Made by a program: the position numbers and the translations under genes. Shown here piece by piece: positions 35,747 to 42,752 of a stretch of DNA of 44,634 bases. Within the stretch, counting starts at the first letter, position 1, and the number at the start of each line of letters is the position of its first letter. The notes beneath the pieces are model-generated. The model had not been told where the DNA came from and did no database searches. It saw only the letters and a list, made by a program, of their open reading frames with translations. This DNA comes from Acidovorax sp. (GTDB lineage: Bacteria; Pseudomonadota; Gammaproteobacteria; Burkholderiales; Burkholderiaceae_C). The DNA lies in contig JADMJR010000213.1 of the NCBI GenBank assembly GCA_018780365.1, forward strand, positions 1-44,634, in the 5' to 3' direction.

Positions 35747-37156
35747 GTGAAGACCTCCATACTCGCCCCGACCGCAGTCCGCACCGAAAAAGACACCTTC
35801 GGCCCCATCGATGTGCCTGCTGACCGGCTGTGGGGCGCGCAGACGCAGCGCTCGCTGCACCACTTTGCGATCTCGGGCGAGCGCATGGCGCCGGAGCTGA
35901 TCCGGGCGCTGGCCCAGGTCAAGCGGGCCAGCGCCTATGTGAACAATGCGCTGGGCCTGCTCGATGCGGCCAAGACCACCGCCATCGTGGCGGCGGCGGA
36001 TGAGGTGATCGAAGGCGGCCACCTGCAGGAGTTCCCGCTGGTGGTGTGGCAGACCGGCTCGGGCACGCAGACCAACATGAACATGAACGAGGTGCTGGCC
36101 AACCGCGCCAGCGAGCTATTGAAAGGCCCGCGCGGCGAGGCACGGCTGGTGCACCCCAACGACGAGGTGAACAAGAGCCAGTCGAGCAACGATGTGTTCC
36201 CCACCGCCATGCACCTGGCGGCGGTGGACGCGCTGATGCACCGCCTGCTGCCCGCGCTGCAGGGCCTGCGCGCCACGCTGGCGGCCAAGGCGCAGGCGTT
36301 CGACGGCATCGTGAAGATCGGCCGCACCCACCTGCAGGACGCCACGCCGCTCACGCTGGGCCAGGAGATCTCGGGCTGGGTGGCGCAGCTGCAGCATGGC
36401 GAGCAGCATGTGCGCGCCGCGCTGCCCCACCTGGGCGAACTGGCGCTGGGCGGCACGGCCGTGGGCACCGGGCTCAATGCCTCCGCCGGTTATGCGCAGG
36501 CCGTGGCGAAGGAGCTGGCCGACCTGACCGGCCTGCCGCTGGTCACCGCCCCCAACAAGTTCGAGGCCCTGGCCAGCTGCGATGCGCTGGTGCATGCCCA
36601 CGGCGCGCTCAAGACCCTGGCGGCCAGCCTGATGAAGATTGCCAACGATGTGCGCTGGCTGGCCAGCGGCCCGCGCAGCGGGCTGGGCGAGATCACCATC
36701 CCCGAGAACGAGCCCGGTTCGTCCATCATGCCCGGCAAGGTCAACCCCACGCAGTGCGAGGCGCTGACCATGCTGTGCGCGCAGGTGATGGGCAACGACG
36801 TGGCCATCAATATCGGCGGGGCCTCGGGCAACTTCGAGCTGAACGTGTTCCGCCCCCTGGTCATCCACAACTTTTTGCAGAGCGTGCGCCTGCTGGCCGA
36901 TGGCATGGCCAGCTTCAACGAGCATTGCGCCGTGGGCATAGCGCCGAACCAGGCGCGCATCAACGACCTGGTGGAGCAATCGCTGATGCTGGTGACGGCG
37001 CTGAACCCCCACATTGGCTACGACAAGGCGGCCTTCATTGCCAAGAAGGCCCACAAGGAAGGCACCAGCCTGCGCGCGGCGGCCGTGGCCTCGGGCCATG
37101 TGACGGGCGAGCAGTTTGACCAGTGGGTGGTGCCCGCGCAGATGGTGGGGCGTTGA
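35747..37156 (+). CDS. fumC: Class II fumarate hydratase
   Basis: A 469-residue iron-independent fumarase of the aspartase/fumarase superfamily. The signature [16 protein letters not shown] carries the catalytic serine loop; [14 protein letters not shown] and [16 protein letters not shown] complete the active site of the tetramer. The first residues [20 protein letters not shown] start at GTG 35747; upstream in-frame codons are not conserved-looking and would cover the divergent promoter region. It duplicates the reaction of the neighbouring class I enzyme but tolerates oxygen and iron limitation. Confidence 0.95.
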   Translation: MKTSILAPTAVRTEKDTFGPIDVPADRLWGAQTQRSLHHFAISGERMAPELIRALAQVKRASAYVNNALGLLDAAKTTAIVAAADEVIEGGHLQEFPLVVWQTGSGTQTNMNMNEVLANRASELLKGPRGEARLVHPNDEVNKSQSSNDVFPTAMHLAAVDALMHRLLPALQGLRATLAAKAQAFDGIVKIGRTHLQDATPLTLGQEISGWVAQLQHGEQHVRAALPHLGELALGGTAVGTGLNASAGYAQAVAKELADLTGLPLVTAPNKFEALASCDALVHAHGALKTLAASLMKIANDVRWLASGPRSGLGEITIPENEPGSSIMPGKVNPTQCEALTMLCAQVMGNDVAINIGGASGNFELNVFRPLVIHNFLQSVRLLADGMASFNEHCAVGIAPNQARINDLVEQSLMLVTALNPHIGYDKAAFIAKKAHKEGTSLRAAAVASGHVTGEQFDQWVVPAQMVGR

Positions 37157-37208
37157 TGCCGGCGTGGGGTGCTGCGCCCCCGGTGTGCCCTGTGTGCCAC
37201 TGGATTTA

Positions 37209-37268
37209 TGAAGAAAATAGGCGTTTGCGCGCGTCCATCAAGCGCTGTTTGCTATCAAATTTGATGAT
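37209..37268 (-). repeat. GATAGC-type intergenic repeat, copy D (minus orientation)
   Basis: Minus-strand reading: TTTGATAGCAAACAGCGCTT, then GATGGACGCGCGCAAACGCC and TATTTTCTTC. It stands between convergent fumC and the Crp/Fnr gene, with its T-rich end downstream of the latter, where it may act as terminator. Confidence 0.65.
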
Positions 37269-37324
37269 TTGAGGTGTGGCGGGAGGGGTGAGGCTGACGG
37301 GGCGGTCTGCCTCCTCACCGGTTC

Positions 37325-38143
37325 TCAGCGCGGTGAATCGCCCTGGCTTCCGCCCATTGTTTCGGCCCGGGCGTCCGACACCTCCTGCTGCGCCAGCGCT
37401 TCGAGCTGGTCCTGCTGGTAGACCACGATGCTGCGCTGGTGGATGCCGATGATGCCCTCGCGCTCCATCCATTTCAGTTCCACATTGATGCGCTGGCGCG
37501 AGCCGCCCAGCAGCTGCGCCAGCTCATCCTGCACCAGCGACAGCCCGATGGCGCCGCGCTGGCCCGGCATGGCGGCACGCTCGCCAAAGCGGCGCAGCAC
37601 ATGCAGCAGCTGCTTGGCCAGCCGCGCGCGCAGGGGCAGGGTGGCCATGTCTTCCATCATCCAGTACAGGTAGCGCATGCGCCGTGCCTGCAGCGTGAGC
37701 AGCGCTTCGCCAAACTCGGGGTGCGCGCGCAGCAGCTGGCGGAACACGCCCTCGGCCAGGCTGAGCACCGTGGTGGGCCCGTGGGCATGTCCGTCATAGG
37801 TGTTCGGCCCGCCGTGCAGCACCTCGGCCTCGCCCACCCAGATGCCGGGCTCTACATAGGCCAGCGTCACCTGTTTGCCTGCGGGGGTGGTGCGCCGAAA
37901 GCGGATGGCGCCGCTGGCGCAGGCAAACCAGTCCTGGGCGGGTTCGCCCTGCAGGACGATCGCCTGGCCATGCGCATAGCGTGTGACGCGGCCCAGCCGG
38001 AAGATGTCGTGCCGCAGCGAAGGCGTGAGCGCCGCAAACCAGCGGCCCCGGTTGATGGCCTCGCGCTCCGCCGGGCTCAAGAAGGGCCGCTGCAGGGGGG
38101 GGTCAAGGCTGGCGGCGGGCTCGGGCAGGGTGGTGGCGTACAT
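37325..38143 (-). CDS. Crp/Fnr-family transcriptional regulator
   Basis: A 272-residue regulator. The cyclic-nucleotide-type beta-roll spans about residues 40-160 (FRLGRVTRYAHGQAIVLQGE, ASGAIRFRRTTPAGKQVTLAYV), followed by the dimer helix and a winged helix (GLSLVQDELAQLLGGSRQRINVELKWME). The N-terminus lacks the cysteine cluster of oxygen-sensing FNR. The effector-binding RxS motif of CRP is not evident, so the signal is unknown. The start at 38143 gives MYATTLPEPA; further upstream residues look non-coding. It is a single gene between fumC and the response regulator. Confidence 0.85.
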   Translation of the reverse strand: MYATTLPEPAASLDPPLQRPFLSPAEREAINRGRWFAALTPSLRHDIFRLGRVTRYAHGQAIVLQGEPAQDWFACASGAIRFRRTTPAGKQVTLAYVEPGIWVGEAEVLHGGPNTYDGHAHGPTTVLSLAEGVFRQLLRAHPEFGEALLTLQARRMRYLYWMMEDMATLPLRARLAKQLLHVLRRFGERAAMPGQRGAIGLSLVQDELAQLLGGSRQRINVELKWMEREGIIGIHQRSIVVYQQDQLEALAQQEVSDARAETMGGSQGDSPR

Positions 38144-38282
38144 GGGCGGGCTCTCTGGGCACAGGGCCGGGGTGGCCACTGCGCTGTGCAGGGTCGGCAG
38201 GGGGCGAAAGCGCCAGTTTAGCGGCGGGCCCCGGCCGGCCACCCTGCATGGCTGCGCCTGCGCGACACTGCGGCACGCTGGC

Positions 38283-38975
38283 TCAGGTCGTTGCGCCCGG
38301 GTCGAGCGCAAACCCCACGCCGTACACCGAGCGGATCCAGTCGGTGTCATCACCACTGGCGGCCTTGAGCTTTTTGCGCAGGTTCTTGATGTGGCTGTCG
38401 ATGGCGCGCTCGTTCACGTCCAGCGTGTCGTCATAGGCCTGGTCGAGCAGCTGGGCGCGCGAGAAGATGCGGCCCCGCTGGCGCGCCAGCACCTGCAGCA
38501 GCTTGAATTCGCGGCGCGTGAGGTGGAGCGGCGTGCCATGCAGCGTGGCCTGCCACAGGGCTTCGTCCAGCACCAGGGCTGTTGCTACGCCTGCCAGAGG
38601 GAGTGCATCGGGCGTAGACCGGCGCAGCACGGCTTTCACGCGGGCCACCACCTCGCGCGGCGAAAACGGCTTGCAGATGTAGTCGTCTGCGCCCAGCTCC
38701 AGGCCAATCAGGCGGTCCACCTCTTCCACGCGGGCGGTGAGCATGATGATGGGGTGCTGCGTGTGGCGCCGCGCCTGGCGCAGGATGTCGAGGCCGTCCA
38801 TGCCGGGCAGCATGATGTCGAGTAGCGTGAGGTCGGGCGGCGCGGCAACGATGCTGGCGAGGGCTGCGCGGCCGTCGGCCTGGTGCTCCACCGTGTAGCC
38901 CGCGTGGCGCAGGTAGTCGACCACGATGGTGGCGATGTCGGGTTCGTCTTCGACGACGAGGATGCGTGGGCTCAT
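38283..38975 (-). CDS. OmpR-family response regulator (BaeR-like)
   Basis: A 230-residue regulator. Receiver motifs: VEDEPD with acidic pocket, D53 in LTLLDIMLPGMDG, LTAR, and K102 in YICKPFSPREVV. The winged-helix domain contains LTRREFKLLQVLARQRGRIF and IDSHIKNLRKKLK. Its ATG overlaps the kinase stop by four bases (ATGA), so kinase and regulator are translated together. Targets are unknown; the upstream secreted proteins and envelope genes are candidates. Confidence 0.92.
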   Translation of the reverse strand: MSPRILVVEDEPDIATIVVDYLRHAGYTVEHQADGRAALASIVAAPPDLTLLDIMLPGMDGLDILRQARRHTQHPIIMLTARVEEVDRLIGLELGADDYICKPFSPREVVARVKAVLRRSTPDALPLAGVATALVLDEALWQATLHGTPLHLTRREFKLLQVLARQRGRIFSRAQLLDQAYDDTLDVNERAIDSHIKNLRKKLKAASGDDTDWIRSVYGVGFALDPGATT

Positions 38976-40528
38976 GGGGCGGTGTTGTCCAGAAGGGGCA
39001 AGGCCAGCGTGATGCGCAGCCCGCCCAGGGGAGATGCCTCGGCCGCCAGCGTGCCGCCATGTGCGAGCACGATGGCACGGCAGATCGCCAGGCCCAGGCC
39101 CGAGCCGCCGTGGTCGCGGTTGCGCGAGGTCTCGGCGCGGTACAGGCGCTCAAAGATGCGGGGCAGCTCGTGCGCAGGCACGCCCGGGGCGCTGTCGTCC
39201 AGTTGCACCTGCAGCATCTGCAGGTGGGCCGCGCTGCCGGGGGCTGCCACTTCGCGCGCCGTGATCTGCAGCAGGCCGCCCGCATCGGTGTAGCGCAGGC
39301 TGTTCTCCAACAGGTTCAAAAACACCTGGTGCAATTGCTGCGCATCGCCTAGCACCAGCGGCGCGGGTACCTGTGCGGCCAGAGCGTCCAGGCCCGTGGT
39401 GTCCACATCGATGCCTGCCTGCGCCAGGCGCGGGCGCATCGACGCCAGTGCTTCGCCCAGCAGCGACAGCGGGTGCACGGGCACCTGGGCCGAGGGCGCG
39501 CTGGTGCTCGCCGCGTCCAGGCTGGCGCGCAGGTCGCCCACCAGCTGGATCAGGCGCATCACCTGCCGGTGCAGGCGCAGCGCGGTCTTGTCGTCAAAGG
39601 GGCGGATGCCGTCCTGCACGGCCTCGATCTCGGCGCGCATGGCGGCCAGGGGGGTGCGCAGCTCGTGGGCCACGTCGCCCAGCCATTGGCGGCGGCTGGC
39701 CTCGATGCTGCTCAGTTGTTCGGCCATGGTGTTGAAGGTGCGGGCCAGCTGGGCCAGTTCGTCATTGCCGTGCACGGGCACACGGGTGTGCAGGGCGCCT
39801 TGTGCAATGCCGCGTGCGCCGGTGGCCAGGGCCTCGACCGGGCCCAGCCAGCGCCGGGCCAGCCAGCCGGACAGCAGCAGCGCCAGCGCCAGCCCGGCCA
39901 GGCCCGTCCAGGCCACAAAACCCAGGTGCTGGGCCAGGAAGGCCTGGTCGGCCTCGCTGCGCACGCCCTGGGGTGGAGCCAGCACCAGGTGGCCGATGGC
40001 CTGGCCGCCCTCGCCGCGCAGCGCCAGGCGTGCGCCCCCGGGCTGGGGTGTAGTGCCCACCACCAGGCGCTCCTGCGCGTCGAGCAGGCCCAGGCGGGGG
40101 TAGATGTCATCGCGGTGGCGCGGGGGGGGCGGGAAGCTGCCCGGGCCTTGGCTGCGCAGGTCATCGGGTGGTGGGGGCGGAGGGGCCGACTCTGCCTGGC
40201 CCGGGGGCGGGCCGGGGCGTGTGTCGGGTGCACTGCCGGGGTCCCCGGAGGGTGGTGGGCCAGGGCGGCGTGGGCCACCGCCGGGGTGGGTCAGGCGGCC
40301 CCACAGGGTGGACTGGTTGCGCAGGCTGTCCCATCCGCCCGCCTGGGTGTGGTGGGCCTGCAGGCGCTCGGCCAGCCAGTCCATGCGGGCCAGCTCGATC
40401 TCTGCCACATAGGGGCCCAACCCACGCTGCAGGCCCAGGCGCGAGAAGCCCGCAAAGATCAGCAGCAGGGCCACCAGCAGGGCGGCCAGGGCGATGAAGG
40501 CTTTGCGGTGCAGGGTCAGGTGGGGCAT
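38972..40528 (-). CDS. BaeS-like sensor histidine kinase with Pro/Gly-rich periplasmic insert
   Basis: A 518-residue inner-membrane kinase. First membrane helix at about 9-28, periplasmic part 29-202, second helix about 203-222, then HAMP. The H-box is DVAHELRTPLAAM with H288, N409 is in the N-box NLLENS, and the G-box is GSGLGLAI (476-482). Residues about 82-137 form an unusual Pro/Gly-rich stretch (GGGPRRPGPPPSGDPGSAP onward, with a run of six prolines), likely disordered, in the sensor domain. The start at 40528 is chosen for the membrane anchor. The gene is 23 bases after a small secreted protein gene with similar composition. Confidence 0.9.
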   Translation of the reverse strand: MPHLTLHRKAFIALAALLVALLLIFAGFSRLGLQRGLGPYVAEIELARMDWLAERLQAHHTQAGGWDSLRNQSTLWGRLTHPGGGPRRPGPPPSGDPGSAPDTRPGPPPGQAESAPPPPPPDDLRSQGPGSFPPPPRHRDDIYPRLGLLDAQERLVVGTTPQPGGARLALRGEGGQAIGHLVLAPPQGVRSEADQAFLAQHLGFVAWTGLAGLALALLLSGWLARRWLGPVEALATGARGIAQGALHTRVPVHGNDELAQLARTFNTMAEQLSSIEASRRQWLGDVAHELRTPLAAMRAEIEAVQDGIRPFDDKTALRLHRQVMRLIQLVGDLRASLDAASTSAPSAQVPVHPLSLLGEALASMRPRLAQAGIDVDTTGLDALAAQVPAPLVLGDAQQLHQVFLNLLENSLRYTDAGGLLQITAREVAAPGSAAHLQMLQVQLDDSAPGVPAHELPRIFERLYRAETSRNRDHGGSGLGLAICRAIVLAHGGTLAAEASPLGGLRITLALPLLDNTAP

Positions 40529-40551
40529 GGGGCTGGGGTGGCGGTCAGCGT

Positions 40552-40830
40552 TCAGCGGGCAGGTGGTGGGCCGCCCGCGCCGCCGGGGCCACCGGGCCCG
40601 CCCGCGGGCATGGCCACCAGGGTGCCGTTCATTGTGCGGCATGTGCCGGTCAGTGATTTCCCGTCGGGCATGGTCAGCGTGACGCTGGCGCCTTCGGTCT
40701 TGCCCTTGCAGGCGGCGTACGCCTCGGGCGGTGGGGCTGGGGGCGTGCCACGGGCTGGCTGGGCGTGGCTGGGGGTTGCGGCGAGGAACGCCAGAGTCAG
40801 GCCGGAAAGGAGGGACAGGATCTTTTGCAT
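40552..40830 (-). CDS. Small secreted two-cysteine protein, Pro/Gly-rich ends
   Basis: A 92-residue protein. Residues 1-23 are a Sec signal (MQKILSLLSGLTLAFLAATP then SHA-Q). The mature part starts with a Pro-rich segment, then EAYAACKGKTEGASVTLTM, PDGKSLTGTCRTMNG, and ends with GGPGGPGGAGGPPPAR. Only C41 and C64 are present and may form a disulfide. It resembles, as far as I recall, small periplasmic proteins with a C-KGK-EG...G-TC core that often have four cysteines, but I cannot name a family. It lies directly upstream of the sensor kinase, so an accessory role in signal detection is plausible. An open frame extends upstream but is antisense to the dioxygenase-like gene. Confidence 0.75.
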   Translation of the reverse strand: MQKILSLLSGLTLAFLAATPSHAQPARGTPPAPPPEAYAACKGKTEGASVTLTMPDGKSLTGTCRTMNGTLVAMPAGGPGGPGGAGGPPPAR

Positions 40831-40886
40831 GGTGCGTAGCTGCAGAGAGCGTGGAAAAGCAGAAGTGAGGGCTGTTGTGCCAGGGT

Positions 40887-41750
40887 TTACGCCGCGATCG
40901 AGATCGTGATGCTGGCGGCGTAGCCACCGCCGGTGTTGGCCTGCATGGTGGTCATCTCCAGCGTGGTGCCGTCGCTGAACACGTTGTCGGTGGCAAAGGT
41001 GATGGAGGCCAGGTTGCGCACGCTGGCGCTGTAACCAGAGTTGCTGCTGTAGATGCTGCTGAGCAGCGCGGTGGGGAAGGCCAGCTGCGTGGTCTTGACC
41101 TTGTTGCGTGCGTTGCTGGCGGCGGCGAGGCTGGGATACACCTCCAGGTGCATGTGGGGCATGCGGCCCGCGTAGCAGCCGGGCACGATGGTGGTGAAGG
41201 TGACCGTGCCGCTGGCATCGGTGGCCTGCACGCCGCGCAGGTAGTTGTCGGCGATGTTGTTGGAGGTGTAGACCGAGTAATTGCCGTCCTGCGTGCAGTG
41301 CCACAGGTAGATGGCGTAGCCCGCCAGCGGGGCGCAGCTGGCCTGGGTGTTGGTCAGCGTGATGGTGATAGTGAGCGGCACGCCCCCCACCTGGGTGGAC
41401 GAACCGATGGAGCTGCGGATGTCCGAGCGCACGATGCCGCTGAGCGCCAGCACGTTGTAGGTGTTGTTGCTGGCCGTGGAGCCATCGGCGGGGTAGGGGC
41501 CGGCGGTTTCCTCGGGCACGACGGAGCAGGTGGTGGTGGTGCCTGTGCCCGTGCCGGTTCCCGTACCGGTGCCTGTACCAGTCCCGGTGCCGGTGCCGGT
41601 TCCTGTGCTGGTATCGGTGGTGCTTGTGGTGTCGCTGCCGCCCCCACAGCCCAGCAGGCTGGCCATGCCCAGGGAGCCCAGGGCGCTGAGTGCCAGGCGG
41701 CGGTTGGTAGGGGGCTGTGCTGCCAGTGCGGGGGCTGAAATGCGGTCCAT
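40887..41750 (-). CDS. Intradiol ring-cleavage dioxygenase-like lipoprotein
   Basis: A 287-residue exported protein. The signal MASLLGC is a lipobox with C35. About eleven Gly-Thr repeats (roughly residues 49-70) form a flexible linker. The domain then follows the protocatechuate 3,4-dioxygenase fold: TAGPYPADG, LWHCTQDGNYSVY, NYLRGVQATDASGTVTFTTI, and VPGCYAGRMPHMHLEVYP. The likely non-heme Fe(III) ligands are Y158, Y193, H199 and H201, all present. Catabolic enzymes of this fold are cytoplasmic, so a surface or periplasmic version anchored by a linker is notable; the substrate is unknown. The stop is 56 bases before the small secreted protein gene. Confidence 0.85.
   Translation of the reverse strand: MDRISAPALAAQPPTNRRLALSALGSLGMASLLGCGGGSDTTSTTDTSTGTGTGTGTGTGTGTGTGTGTGTTTTCSVVPEETAGPYPADGSTASNNTYNVLALSGIVRSDIRSSIGSSTQVGGVPLTITITLTNTQASCAPLAGYAIYLWHCTQDGNYSVYTSNNIADNYLRGVQATDASGTVTFTTIVPGCYAGRMPHMHLEVYPSLAAASNARNKVKTTQLAFPTALLSSIYSSNSGYSASVRNLASITFATDNVFSDGTTLEMTTMQANTGGGYAASITISIAA
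41539..41604 (-). repeat. Hexanucleotide-like tandem repeat encoding (Gly-Thr)n linker
   Basis: About eleven six-base units of the type GTGCCG (plus strand), varying at third positions (CCT, CCC, CCG, GTT, GTA, GTC). They encode the Gly-Thr linker of the dioxygenase-like lipoprotein. Unit changes would keep the reading frame, so length variation would alter the linker only. Confidence 0.8.
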
Positions 41751-41849
41751 GGGTTTCTCCGTCGGGTGGGTATGGCCTGCACTGTGCCGCCCGATTGGGG
41801 AGAAATATGGGAGCGCGGGGTGCGCTTGGTGAAGATGTGGTGCTTCACT

Positions 41850-41897
41850 TTTGATAGCTATTGGCGCTTTGCCATCAGGCGCTAAAGGCCTTTTTTA
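41850..41897 (+). repeat. GATAGC-type intergenic repeat, copy C
   Basis: TTTTGATAGCTATTGGCGCTT, TGCCATCAGGCGCTAAAGGCC and TTTTTT. TTGGCGC can pair with GCGCTAA (one G-U), giving a terminator-like stem plus T-run on the plus strand. Neighbouring genes are on the minus strand, so it does not serve them simply as a terminator. This is the best preserved copy in the window. Confidence 0.75.
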
Positions 41898-41962
41898 TGC
41901 TGCATTCACCATGCAGGCCCCACGCCAGGCGGGATGGGCGCCAGCGTGGGGTGGGCGGGGGC

Positions 41963-42562
41963 TCAGTGTTTGTCGGCCGGGTGCGACATCAGCCGGTCGG
42001 TGAGTGCAATGGCCAGTGCGCTGAGCAGGAACACGGTGTGGATGATGGTCTGCCACATCAGCACCTTGAGGTCGTAGTTGGCAGCGTTGATGAAGGTCTT
42101 GAGCAGGTGGATCGAGCTGATGCCGATGATGGCGGTGGCCAGCTTGACCTTGAGCACCGAGGCGTTCACGTGGCTCAGCCACTCGGGCTGGTCGGGATGG
42201 TCTTCGAGGTGCAGGCGCGAGACGAAGGTCTCATAGCCACCCACGATCACCATGATCAGCAGGTTGGAGATCATGACCACGTCGATCAGCGCCAGCACCA
42301 CCAGCATGATGATGGTCTCGTTGAGCGCCGTGACCTGGTAGTCGCTCTTGTAGCCGATGCTGGACACCAGGCTTTGCAGCGCATTGGAGTTGCCGAACGC
42401 GGCCTCGATCAGGTGCACCAGCTCCACCCAGAAATGGAACACATACACCGCCTGCGCCAGGATCAGGCCCAGGTACAACGGCAGTTGCAGCCACCGGCTG
42501 GCGAAGATCATCGAGGGCAGGGGGCGCAGGGGCGCGGGGGTGTTGGTTTTGGGGGTGGACAT
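41963..42562 (-). CDS. YqhA-like (UPF0114) inner-membrane protein
   Basis: A 199-residue membrane protein. Hydrophobic segments are at about residues 24-50 ([23 protein letters not shown]), 80-112 ([28 protein letters not shown]), about 138-158 ([15 protein letters not shown]) and 168-188. The [21 protein letters not shown] loop between helices is diagnostic of the UPF0114 group. Function is unknown. The start at 42562 gives [11 protein letters not shown]. It is divergent from acetyl-CoA synthetase. Confidence 0.88.
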   Translation of the reverse strand: MSTPKTNTPAPLRPLPSMIFASRWLQLPLYLGLILAQAVYVFHFWVELVHLIEAAFGNSNALQSLVSSIGYKSDYQVTALNETIIMLVVLALIDVVMISNLLIMVIVGGYETFVSRLHLEDHPDQPEWLSHVNASVLKVKLATAIIGISSIHLLKTFINAANYDLKVLMWQTIIHTVFLLSALAIALTDRLMSHPADKH

Positions 42563-42665
42563 GTCGCGCGCAAAAGGTTGGGGAGGCGCGATTTTAGGCG
42601 GCGCGCATGACAACCCCGCGCCGGGCGGGTCTGTTGCCGCGGGTGGGGCGGGGCTGTGGGGTCCG

Positions 42666-42701
42666 GGCCTGTAAGCTTCGTGCCAGTCAGTGGCCTGTAA
42701 G
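42666..42701 (+). promoter_or_regulatory. Direct repeat GGCCTGTAAG upstream of acetyl-CoA synthetase
   Basis: The ten bases GGCCTGTAAG occur at 42666-42675 and again at 42692-42701, 26 bases apart, about two and a half helical turns. They end 51 bases before the acs start and may be activator sites or a leader duplication. No known regulator motif is recognised. Confidence 0.35.
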
Positions 42702-42752
42702 TGCCGGGTCCGACAGTACCGGCCAATTTCACTAGAACCTGGAGACAAAACC

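Noticed and set aside
41539-41604. Phase-variable microsatellite switching a gene on and off
   Set aside because: Units are six bases long, so changes keep the frame, and the DNA units are not identical.
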